A DNA stretch of 64,000 bases from Clostridia bacterium (lineage in GTDB: Bacteria; Bacillota; Clostridia; Oscillospirales; CAG-272): positions 22,842 to 86,841 of the forward strand of contig JAFYOX010000094.1 in assembly GCA_017547755.1 (NCBI GenBank). Reading direction: 5' to 3'. Every line of letters starts with the position of its first letter. Within the stretch, counting starts at the first letter, position 1. Below the pieces are notes generated by a model. That model saw only the letters and a program-made list of their open reading frames with translations, was not told where the DNA came from and made no database searches. The position numbers and the translations under genes are program-made. This document shows, one piece after another, positions 1 through 7,852 of the stretch.

Positions 1-2311
1 CTTCGCCGTACTGCTTGTCGGGTACGCCGATGACCTGAACGTCCTGTACCTTTTCGTAGGTGTAGATGAAGTCTTCGATTTCCTTCGGGTAGATGTTTTC
101 GCCGCCGCGGATGATCATGTCCTTGATACGGCCCGTGATCTTGTAGTTGCCGTCCGGCAGGCGGCGCGCAAGGTCACCGGTGTGCAGCCAGCCATCCTTG
201 TCGATCGCAGCCGCAGTCGCTTCGGGCATCTTGTAGTAACCCTTCATGATGTTGTAGCCGCGCGCAACGAATTCGCCGTCCACATTGTCCGGGCAGTCTT
301 CGCCGGTTTCCGGGTTCACGATCTTGCATTCCACACCGTAGAACGCACGGCCGACCGTGTTCACGCGGGTCTCGATGCTGTCGTCGATCGAGCTCTGCGT
401 GCATCCGGGGGACGCTTCCGTCTGACCGTATACGATCGTGATTTCCGTCATGTGCATCTTTTCAATGACTTCTTCCATGACCTTGACCGGGCACGGAGAA
501 CCTGCCATGATACCCGTTCTCATGTGGCTGAAGTCGGTCTTCGGGAAGTCTTCGTGACCGAGCATCGCAATGAACATCGTCGGTACACCGTGGAACGCCG
601 TGATCTTTTCCTGATTGATGCAGTGCAGACCCTTCTTCGGGGAGAACGCCGTGATCGGTGCCATCGTAACGCCGTGCGTCATCGATGCCGTCATCGCCAG
701 TACCATACCGAAGCAGTGGAACATCGGTACCTGGATCATCATGCGGTCCGCCGTCGACAGATCCATGCGGTCGCCGATCGACTTGCCGTCGTTGACGATG
801 TTGTAGTGCGTCAGCATAACGCCCTTCGGGAAGCCGGTCGTACCGGACGTGTACTGCATGTTGCAGACGTCGTGCTTGTTGATCATTGCCGCACGGCGAT
901 ATACTGCGTCCACCGGCGTCTTTTCTGCCATCGCGAGCGCTTCGTCCCAGGACCAGCAGCCCTTCTGCTTCGACTGGCAGGTGATGATGTTGCGCAGGAA
1001 CGGCAGCTTGCGGCTGTGGATGGGCTTGAGTTCTTCGTTGTTTTCGAGTTCCGGAACGAGTTCCTTGATAATGCCGACATAGTCGGAGTCCTTGTAGCCG
1101 TCGGTCATGACCAGCGTGTGCGTGTCGGACTGACGGAGCAGGTATTCCGCTTCGTGGATCTTGTATGCGGTGTTGACCGTAACGAGAACTGCGCCGATCT
1201 TAACGGTCGCCCAGAAGGTGATGAACCACTGCGGCACGTTGGTCGCCCAGATCGCTACATGGTCGCCCTGCTTGACGCCCATCGAGATGAGCGCACGCGC
1301 GAAGGTGTCCACGTCGTCACGGAATTCGGAGTAGGTGCGGCTGTAGTCCATTTCGGTGTAGCGGAATGCCCACTGATCCGGGAATTCTTCGCACATACGG
1401 TCGAGGATCTGCGGGAAGGTCAGGTCGATGAGCTGATTCTTTTCCCATACAAAGTAACCGTCGCCGCGGCGGCTCTTCTGCAGACGGTTTTCGGCACTGC
1501 CGCCGCCCAGATACTGGGACATGAAGTGCACGTAATGCGGCAGAACGATGCCGGCTTCGGAAAGTTCCGGCGCGTACTGACGGAGCCATTCGAGAGAGAT
1601 GTATCCTTCGTAATTGAGAGAACGGAGCGCCTTCATGTATTCTTCCATCTTCGGCAGGTCGCCTTCACCGACAAGACGGTACTTGACCTTGCCGTCTTCC
1701 ATGACGGAATCCTTGATGTGGCAGTGCTTGATGAACGCGCCGAGGTTCCTGATGGTGGTTTCGGGAGATTCGCCGTGGAAACGGTAGGGGTGGTTCCAGT
1801 CCCACAGAGCCGCAACGTTGTCACTGCCGATGCGCGCGAGAACGTCTGCCAGACGCGCGGTGTCGGAGTATACACCGTTGGTTTCGATCAGAAGCGTAAC
1901 GCCCGCTTCTTCCGCGATGGGAGCAAGGATCTTCATCGGTTCGATGACGTTTTCATCCGGGAAATCGTCTTCGGGTTCCGCCTTGAGGTCACCGAGAACG
2001 CGGATGTAAGGCGTTTCAAGTTCCTTTGCAAGAGCGATGTATTCTTTCAGTTCTTTAATGGTTTCCGCGTGACGGTCCGCAAACTTCAGCGCACAGCCGG
2101 AAGAAAGACAGCAGATCTCCAGTTTCAGACGCTTGAGCGTCGCCTTGGTTTCGGCAAGATTTTCCGGAAGGAACGGAGAAGCGTGAACGTCGAAAATATC
2201 GCCGCCGAGACCGCGCATTTCGATCCCGTGGAAGCCGAAGTCCTTGGCTACACTGTAAATTTCCGACCAGCTGTAATCGGGACAAGCCAGCGTTGAGAAT
2301 GAAAGTTTCAT
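1..2311 (-). CDS. TIM-barrel isomerase/epimerase-like domain fused to acyl-CoA ligase (3' truncated by window)
   Basis: The visible 770 residues hold two domains. Residues 1 to about 270 are a sugar-phosphate isomerase/epimerase (AP-endonuclease-2 type) barrel with metal-ligand-like acidic and His residues in LLIETNG, LWDWNH, CHIKD and ISLEW. After a short linker comes an AMP-forming ligase with the P-loop YTSGTTGFPKGV near residue 490, VYGQTEASPG, then WLHTGDLARR and GRIKDMIIRGGENIYPKEIE close to the window edge. The reading frame is open to base 2, so the extreme C-terminus is missing. The ATG at 2311 follows AGGAGATAATAAAT. The ligase half should adenylate a carboxylic acid and pass it to CoA; the acid is unknown. 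The barrel's role is unknown. A T-box lies directly upstream with no gene between, which suggests the substrate is tied to an amino acid. Domain calls are firm; the substrate is inference. Confidence 0.9.
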   Translation of the reverse strand, partial: MKLSFSTLACPDYSWSEIYSVAKDFGFHGIEMRGLGGDIFDVHASPFLPENLAETKATLKRLKLEICCLSSGCALKFADRHAETIKELKEYIALAKELETPYIRVLGDLKAEPEDDFPDENVIEPMKILAPIAEEAGVTLLIETNGVYSDTARLADVLARIGSDNVAALWDWNHPYRFHGESPETTIRNLGAFIKHCHIKDSVMEDGKVKYRLVGEGDLPKMEEYMKALRSLNYEGYISLEWLRQYAPELSEAGIVLPHYVHFMSQYLGGGSAENRLQKSRRGDGYFVWEKNQLIDLTFPQILDRMCEEFPDQWAFRYTEMDYSRTYSEFRDDVDTFARALISMGVKQGDHVAIWATNVPQWFITFWATVKIGAVLVTVNTAYKIHEAEYLLRQSDTHTLVMTDGYKDSDYVGIIKELVPELENNEELKPIHSRKLPFLRNIITCQSKQKGCWSWDEALAMAEKTPVDAVYRRAAMINKHDVCNMQYTSGTTGFPKGVMLTHYNIVNDGKSIGDRMDLSTADRMMIQVPMFHCFGMVLAMTASMTHGVTMAPITAFSPKKGLHCINQEKITAFHGVPTMFIAMLGHEDFPKTDFSHMRTGIMAGSPCPVKVMEEVIEKMHMTEITIVYGQTEASPGCTQSSIDDSIETRVNTVGRAFYGVECKIVNPETGEDCPDNVDGEFVARGYNIMKGYYKMPEATAAAIDKDGWLHTGDLARRLPDGNYKITGRIKDMIIRGGENIYPKEIEDFIYTYEKVQDVQVIGVPDKQYGE

Positions 2312-2400
2312 AATTTATTATCTCCTGCAGTCATACAATTTTCGTTTTCTGAAATATCGGAAAGGGATCCGCATCGTCTCACAGGGGGTCCTGTACAAAC

Positions 2401-2677
2401 AAAAAAACACCGGATCTCAACAAAGAGACGCGGTGAACAAACCTCGTGGTACCACTCTTTTTCGGTATAACTATACCCTTTCCCGGACACAGCATGATGT
2501 CCTGCCCTTTTAACGGTGGGTACCGTCCGCATCTACTCGGGTTCTTCCCTTTCAAACGGCTGCTTAGGGGTGAGTGTTAAACCTTCCTCCGTCTGCCTTG
2601 CACCAACCGGCATCTCTCTGTACGGATTCCCGTCTGTTTTTCCCCATCATCGCATTTCTGCAATTATTTTTTTGGTT
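2401..2677 (-). promoter_or_regulatory. T-box leader with intrinsic terminator
   Basis: On the minus strand the T-box core AGAGTGGTACCACG lies at 2458-2445. It is followed by a terminator, CACCG..TCTC-loop-GAGA..CGGTG and seven T's (2435-2401). Upstream is a stem I apical part with GGTTGGTGCAAGG between TGCC and GGCA. T-boxes bind uncharged tRNA and permit readthrough on amino-acid starvation. The variable T-box base is U (TGG-U-ACC), which fits tRNAs with discriminator A, such as Leu, Val or Phe, and argues against Gly. I could not fix the specifier codon; the candidate stretch is GGTTTAAC. Confidence 0.88.
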
Positions 2678-2683
2678 GCGGGT

Positions 2684-2712
2684 ATTATAGCATATCTTAT
2701 CCGCGCTGTCAA
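2684..2712 (-). promoter_or_regulatory. sigma-A promoter of the T-box/ligase transcript
   Basis: TTGACA at 2712-2707 and TATAAT at 2689-2684 on the minus strand are separated by 17 bp, a perfect consensus. Transcription should start near 2677, so the whole T-box is in the leader. Confidence 0.85.
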
Positions 2713-2797
2713 TACATATTTGCGTGAATTTTCTGTGAAATCTGCATTCCTTCCATACAAAAAAGGAATCTCCGCGATGAGATTCCCTCTCTGCAAA

Positions 2798-3637
2798 CTA
2801 TGGAAGCTGAGGATCGGCTTCCGCACCGAGCACGTACTGGCGGTAGACCAAAGGGCTCATGCCGGTGAATTTCCGGAAGCTCCGGTAGAAATAACTGGTG
2901 TTGCGGAATCCGGAGGCAAGCGCCACCTCCGCAATGGTCATATCGGAGCGCTCGAGATAGGTGCGAGCGGCACTGATACGGCGGCGGAGCATATATTCCA
3001 TCGGACGCATCCCGGTGGACTGCTTGAAAAGACGACAGAGATACTGCTCGGAAAGACCGCCGGCTGCCCGGCAGAGCTGATCGAGAGTAATATCGTTCGT
3101 ATAATTTTCATCGATGCAGGCAATGATCGCTTCCATCGCGGGGTTCTGCAGCACCGTACGGCGTCCGCCGCCGGTCAGAACGGCGTTCAGAAGAACCAGG
3201 AGTCCGTACAGCTCCGCCGACGCACGGCTTTCACCGCCGACCGCGTCCAGCGTCACCGCATCGTAAATTTCCGAGAGAACTCTGCGGTATTCCCCGTGAC
3301 GGCTCATGTCAAACATGCACCAGTCCCGGCCGAGGAAGAGCATCTTCCCGCAGTCTTCGATCCCCGTGCCAAACGATACCCAGCTGATCTTCCAGTTTCC
3401 GAGCGGCCGGAACTGACCGACCGTCCGTCCGTTCAGATATAGCCCGCTTTCCTCCGGAAGTTCGTATGCAATCCCGTCGATCGTCACTTCGCCGCAGCCT
3501 TCCGCGGTAAACAGAAGAAGTCCGTCGCCCGCACGGCGGCAGGACACCGCTTCCTCCGTATAATCGATTCCGATACTGCTCACGTAGACCGGCAGTTCTT
3601 TTCCTTCTTTTATGTCCGGATAGGATACCCGAAGCAT
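2798..3637 (-). CDS. AraC-family transcriptional regulator
   Basis: This is a 279-residue protein. Its N-terminal half looks like a cupin-type sensor domain (ELPVYVSSIG, LLLFTAEGCGEVTIDG). The C-terminal 100 residues form two helix-turn-helices: ITLDQLCRAAGGLSEQYLCRLFKQSTG and MTIAEVALASGFRNTSYFYRSFRKFTGMSP. The frame is open upstream, but the ATG at 3637 has GAAGGTGAAAC before it and gives a normal family length. It probably senses a sugar and controls carbohydrate genes; no target is identifiable. It lies upstream of, and co-directional with, the T-box ligase gene, which has its own promoter. Confidence 0.87.
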   Translation of the reverse strand: MLRVSYPDIKEGKELPVYVSSIGIDYTEEAVSCRRAGDGLLLFTAEGCGEVTIDGIAYELPEESGLYLNGRTVGQFRPLGNWKISWVSFGTGIEDCGKMLFLGRDWCMFDMSRHGEYRRVLSEIYDAVTLDAVGGESRASAELYGLLVLLNAVLTGGGRRTVLQNPAMEAIIACIDENYTNDITLDQLCRAAGGLSEQYLCRLFKQSTGMRPMEYMLRRRISAARTYLERSDMTIAEVALASGFRNTSYFYRSFRKFTGMSPLVYRQYVLGAEADPQLP

Positions 3638-3728
3638 CGTTTCACCTTCATTTCGTTCCGATATATCATGTATCGATTGCATGTGCGCACATTCCGCCGC
3701 ATACTTTGCTGTTTTCCGATGGGTACAT

Positions 3729-3781
3729 TTTACAGAATCTTTACGAATAATATATGCATATAAATGTAATATTTCTGTAAA
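3729..3781. promoter_or_regulatory. Inverted repeat upstream of the AraC gene
   Basis: TTTACAGAA at 3729-3737 and TTCTGTAAA at 3773-3781 are perfect 9-bp inverted copies 35 bp apart in AT-rich DNA upstream of the araC-type gene. This could be an autoregulatory operator, but there is no direct support. Confidence 0.3.
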
Positions 3782-4116
3782 TATTTGGTTTTCAAACATT
3801 TTTTTACATGAATTTCAATCCAATCGCTGTCTGCAGCCGGACGGAAACTCCATAAAAAAGCACACTTCTCCCGCCGCTTCTGCCGGTGAAATGCGCAAAA
3901 ATCCGATGATATCTTTCCTTCAGACAGAATGAGACCGCCGGTGTTCCGGATATTTCCGGCGGACAGTCCTCCGTATTCCCCATCCCGGCAACCTCTTTTC
4001 ACGGGATACCACTTTCCTCCTAAGTATATCATAATTTCACGTTTTGTCAAGAGTTTCCCATAGTGAAAAATTTCGCCGTTTTTTCGTCTTATCCCATTGA
4101 ACATCTCCGGGACTTA
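3782..4116. other. Intergenic region, no gene seen
   Basis: Between the AraC gene and the TerB cassette promoter I see no open frame with a plausible ribosome site and no clear terminator or RNA gene. Both flanking genes are transcribed outward. Confidence 0.5.
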
Positions 4117-4145
4117 TTGACACTGTCAGAAAATCATGCTATAAT
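4117..4145 (+). promoter_or_regulatory. sigma-A promoter of the TerB cassette
   Basis: TTGACA at 4117-4122, a 17-bp spacer and TATAAT at 4140-4145 form a perfect consensus. The start point would be near 4152, about 50 nt before the first gene. Confidence 0.85.
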
Positions 4146-4205
4146 TATATATTACGAACGAATGCAATTTCCTGTTTGCAGCAGACCGAGAAAGTATTGA
4201 TTTTG

Positions 4206-6344
4206 ATGAAAAACGAAAGAAAAACACACGAAGAGCTTGCAAATCTGAAAAATACCATCCGTCAGGATGTGGAACAGAAGCTCCGTCAGCCGGACACCGA
4301 AACGGATTTCACCGCTTCCTTTGAAGTGGAGGAGCCTTCTTTCGGCGGACACCGCATTGTGCGGGATCCCACAGCCGGCGCACCGTCCGGAAACGACGAC
4401 TTCTGGAATCTCGGCCGCCCGAAACCACGGGTGTATAAAAAACCGGATTTTTCCGATACGCCCGTCGAAATGACCGACGTGAACGATACCGCAGAGGTCT
4501 CCTGGGAAGCCGCCGCGCCGGAAAAGATCGACCGTTCCGCCTGGCGTCCCGCGGATTCTCCCGCACAGCGCGGACTTTCCTCAAAACTGCACTACCGTGC
4601 CGCCGACAATACCGCCCTGCCCGCCGACCGGCTCGACGATCTTCAGCCCGCGAAAAATCCGCAGCAGCCGCACACTTCCACCGCCACCACCCCCGACGGC
4701 CGGCAGACCATCGTCCACGACACGGCGCCGCGCTACCAGACGTCGTCCTATAAACGGCAGAGCAGTTTCCATCCGCCGAAAACGGCGCAGGAAACCGAGC
4801 GCAGAGAACGCCGGAAACGTCATACCGGGGACGAAGTCCTCGCAAAATATGCCGGAGAAGGTCTGCTGCTCCGGGAAGTCGAGATCCGCAGCTGGACATC
4901 CGACATTGATTTTTACGAACGATTCATGGAAAATGCGGAAAAAAGCCATGCCGCCGCACCGTCCGTGCCCTATACCGAAGAATATCCGCCGGTCAAGTAT
5001 TTCTCCTACGTTCCGCAGTACTCGCACATGAGCCGCGCTCAGCTGGATTTCTACCGCTGGGTCCGCGAAAATATCCGCCACGGACGCTACCCGTCCTGTG
5101 ATCCGTCGTACATCCAGCTGTATATCTATGAAATTCTGAATCTCCCCGGGCTGATCCCGCCGGAAACCGGCGCGTCACAGCTTGCAGACATCTGGCTCCA
5201 CTACCGGCGCACCGAACCCCGTCTCGACGGCTATCTCTGCGAATGGCTGCCCGACTACTGCCTGATCCACCACTGCCCGATGCCGGAAAAGCTGAAGCCG
5301 ATCCTTCCGGAAATCGTGCCCAAGGCGCAGTTCAAGGAATTCTACTTCGACCTCCGGCCCGAAAATGCCAGAGAATCGGATTATCTCACCCTCGCCAAAA
5401 CGCTCATGGAAGCGTCCTCCGACTACGATTACCGCCGCAGCCGTTATTACAGCGACAACCGTGAAGCGTACGAACAGCATCTGTCCCGTGCGGTCGCCGC
5501 AGTCATCGCCGGCGCGATCACCAAGGGAACGGGCGTCTTCTCAAGAGAAAAAACATACAAAATGTCGCGCGACAGCTACTGCGGAGCCATCGTCTCCATT
5601 GACGTCAAGCGGCGGATGAACATCGAGTTCTGCTCGTTCACCCGTTCGGCGGATACCCGGCGCGCTGTCACCGCCATCGTGAAATATGCGGAAAACAAAC
5701 TCCGTCCGACCCTCGGCATCAAGGCAAAACTCGGCGTGGACGGCATCACCGCCGAAGACAGTGCTGTCATTGATGCGTATTTCGCACCGATGATGCCGCA
5801 GAAAACGGACCGCATAAACGGACGTCCGAAAGAAGACCTGTATATGCCCGAGGATTATATGAAAAACTATGAATCCGAGGATTCCGGCTTCGACTTCGGC
5901 ACGGCTGCGGAGATCGAACGTCTGTCGTGGCAGAACACGACCCTGCTCACGCAGGGAGAATTCGACGGGATCCCCGAGATCACGGAAGCCCGCGAAGAAT
6001 CCCCCGATCCCAGCGAAGCAATCCCGGAACCGGCACCGGAGCCGTCCGCCGTACCGGAAACACCGGAGATCCAGCCGGAAGAACCTGTGGAAAACCCCGC
6101 AGTTCCGGAAACTTCCGCGTCGGACAGCGGAGACGATCTGATCCGTGCGGGGCTGAACGCCGCGCTGAACGGCAGTTTCCATGATTTCTGCCGGGATCAC
6201 CAGATCTACGACGGCGTACTCGCCGACCGCATCAACACGAAATTCCTCGATATCCTCGGCGACATCGTCCTCGAGGAAAACGGAAAAAGCTACATGATTA
6301 TTGAAGATTACAGGGAGGACATCGAAACTTGGATGGAAGAATGA
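4206..6344 (+). CDS. TerB-N/TerB-C domain protein
   Basis: A 712-residue soluble protein. The first 200 residues are low-complexity, charged and Pro-rich. From about residue 265 comes a TerB N-terminal domain (MSRAQLDFYRWVRENIRHG, SYIQLYIYEILNLPG) followed by an alpha-helical region. Then come a Pro/Glu-rich linker (about 593-641) and a C-terminal TerB-C-like domain (TKFLDILGDIVLEENG, MIIEDYREDIETWM). Families with this architecture are known next to ATPases and helicases in predicted DNA-processing systems; their biochemistry is unresolved. The next gene overlaps its end, so the two are translationally coupled. I chose ATG 4206; an in-frame TTG at 4176 is possible. The family call rests on motif reading, without a profile search. 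Confidence 0.72.
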   Translation: MKNERKTHEELANLKNTIRQDVEQKLRQPDTETDFTASFEVEEPSFGGHRIVRDPTAGAPSGNDDFWNLGRPKPRVYKKPDFSDTPVEMTDVNDTAEVSWEAAAPEKIDRSAWRPADSPAQRGLSSKLHYRAADNTALPADRLDDLQPAKNPQQPHTSTATTPDGRQTIVHDTAPRYQTSSYKRQSSFHPPKTAQETERRERRKRHTGDEVLAKYAGEGLLLREVEIRSWTSDIDFYERFMENAEKSHAAAPSVPYTEEYPPVKYFSYVPQYSHMSRAQLDFYRWVRENIRHGRYPSCDPSYIQLYIYEILNLPGLIPPETGASQLADIWLHYRRTEPRLDGYLCEWLPDYCLIHHCPMPEKLKPILPEIVPKAQFKEFYFDLRPENARESDYLTLAKTLMEASSDYDYRRSRYYSDNREAYEQHLSRAVAAVIAGAITKGTGVFSREKTYKMSRDSYCGAIVSIDVKRRMNIEFCSFTRSADTRRAVTAIVKYAENKLRPTLGIKAKLGVDGITAEDSAVIDAYFAPMMPQKTDRINGRPKEDLYMPEDYMKNYESEDSGFDFGTAAEIERLSWQNTTLLTQGEFDGIPEITEAREESPDPSEAIPEPAPEPSAVPETPEIQPEEPVENPAVPETSASDSGDDLIRAGLNAALNGSFHDFCRDHQIYDGVLADRINTKFLDILGDIVLEENGKSYMIIEDYREDIETWMEE

Positions 6345-7753
6345 ACAAACCGAATACGACCGCGAAAGTCCCGAGACGCATCCTCGGCACCCTGCTTTCG
6401 TCCCTGTCCGCCGGCGTCGTTCCGCGTTCCGGCGCACCGTACATCGCCATCGGACGCAACGATGAAATCGAATCCCTCGTCACCTCGCTCGACCGCGTTG
6501 CGGACGGCGAAGGCGCCACCAAATTCATCATCGGCCGCTACGGTTCCGGGAAGAGTTTCCTGATCCAGCTCTCGCGCGGCTATGCCCTCGACCGCGGCTT
6601 CATCACCGCCGACGCCGACCTCTCTCCCGAACGGAAGCTGTCCGGCGCGAACGGAAGCGGGCTTGCCACCTACCGCGAACTGATGAAAAACATCGCCTGC
6701 AAGTCGTCCCCGGACGGCGGTGCGCTTCCCGTCATCCTCGGAAAATGGTTCACCACCGTCGGCGAAGAACTGATCGATGAAGGGATCACCGCCGACACGG
6801 AAGCCTATCACGCCGAATTCGGCAAGCGGATCATGAAAAATCTGCGCGAGCTCGAATCGGACGTCGGCGGCTTCGACTTTGCGACCGTCCTGCGCGAATA
6901 CTACAACGCATGGCAGACCGACGACGACATGAAGCAGTCCGCGTGCCTGAAGTGGCTGCGCGGCGAATACAACACCCGTACCGAAGCCCGTCAGGCGGTC
7001 GGCATCCGCTCGCTGTCCATCATCAGCGACGACAACTGGTACGATTATCTCAAACTGTTCACCTCGTTCGCGCGTCTCGCCGGATACAGCGGTCTGTGCG
7101 TCTACATCGACGAATGCGTCAACCTCTACAAGATCCCGAACCGCATCTCGCGCGAAAACAATTACGAAAAGATCCTCGCCATGTTCAACGACACCATGCA
7201 GGGACGTGCGCCCGGTCTGATGATCGTCTTCGGCGGAACGCCGCAGTTCCTTGAAGACAGCCGCCGCGGTCTGTTCAGCTACGAAGCCCTGCGCAGCCGT
7301 CTCGCAGACGGACGCTACGGCGGCGGCGAACTGAAAAGTCTCATGCAGCCGGTCATCCGGCTGAAACGCCTGTCCGACAGCGAGCTGTACGCGCTCGTCA
7401 TCCGTCTGGCGTCACTCCACGGCGAATACCACAAATGGGACGTCCGCGTGACGGAAGAGAACATGAAGACCTTCCTCATGGCCTCGCTCGACCGTACCGG
7501 CGCGGACACGATGATCACTCCCCGTGAGATCATCCGCGATTTCGTGACCCTGCTCGACCTGCTGTACACCAATACGGACAAAACCTTTGCCGACATCGCG
7601 GGTGCCGTACAGCGTTCCACGGTCTCCGCAAACGTCGATGATGACGACGACAGTACGTCCGCACCGGCCTCCGCTCCCGTTTCCGCATCCGGCGGAAATC
7701 CGAATCCTGCCGATACACGTCCGAAGATCACCCTCGACGACATCGAATTCTGA
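6329..7753 (+). CDS. P-loop ATPase of the TerB/helicase cassette (DUF2791/BREX ATPase-like)
   Basis: A 474-residue ATPase. It has Walker A GRYGSGKS (about 69-76), Walker B-like LCVYIDECVN (about 257-265) and a sensor-like strand LMIVFGGTPQF. The N-terminal IGRNDEIESLVTSLDRV and the overall plan resemble the P-loop family annotated as DUF2791, also called BREX-system ATP-binding domain. The C-terminus is a Ser/Ala/Pro tail. The start is either TTG 6329, with AGGGAGG 10 nt upstream, or ATG 6341, which overlaps the previous stop as ATGA. It probably loads or powers a DNA machine together with its two neighbours. Confidence 0.75.
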   Translation: MDGRMNKPNTTAKVPRRILGTLLSSLSAGVVPRSGAPYIAIGRNDEIESLVTSLDRVADGEGATKFIIGRYGSGKSFLIQLSRGYALDRGFITADADLSPERKLSGANGSGLATYRELMKNIACKSSPDGGALPVILGKWFTTVGEELIDEGITADTEAYHAEFGKRIMKNLRELESDVGGFDFATVLREYYNAWQTDDDMKQSACLKWLRGEYNTRTEARQAVGIRSLSIISDDNWYDYLKLFTSFARLAGYSGLCVYIDECVNLYKIPNRISRENNYEKILAMFNDTMQGRAPGLMIVFGGTPQFLEDSRRGLFSYEALRSRLADGRYGGGELKSLMQPVIRLKRLSDSELYALVIRLASLHGEYHKWDVRVTEENMKTFLMASLDRTGADTMITPREIIRDFVTLLDLLYTNTDKTFADIAGAVQRSTVSANVDDDDDSTSAPASAPVSASGGNPNPADTRPKITLDDIEF

Positions 7754-7807
7754 AACGAACAATGTTTACAATTTCGTAACCACAAAACGAACGCATGAGT
7801 GTAAAAT

Positions 7808-7843
7808 AAGGCTGATGAGAATCCCCATTAGCCTTTCTGTTTT
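7808..7843 (+). terminator. Intra-operon hairpin between ATPase and helicase genes
   Basis: AAGGCTGATG (7808-7817) pairs with CATTAGCCTT (7826-7835) around an 8-nt loop, followed by TCTGTTTT. It may be a partial terminator that lowers helicase and uvrA expression relative to the first two genes. Confidence 0.55.
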
Positions 7844-7852
7844 GGAGATACT

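Noticed and set aside
182-2296. Long open frame on the plus strand opposite the ligase fusion
   Set aside because: It runs antisense to clear domains, has His/Arg/Val-rich composition typical of a mirrored GC-rich gene, and no ribosome site.
2401-2680. Assigning the T-box to a named amino acid
   Set aside because: The specifier loop could not be aligned with certainty by eye; GGT, GTT, TTT and TTA all lie in the candidate stretch.
3730-4104. 124-codon minus-strand frame upstream of the AraC gene
   Set aside because: No plausible ribosome site or domain; amino-acid composition is not protein-like and it overlaps the presumed AraC control region.
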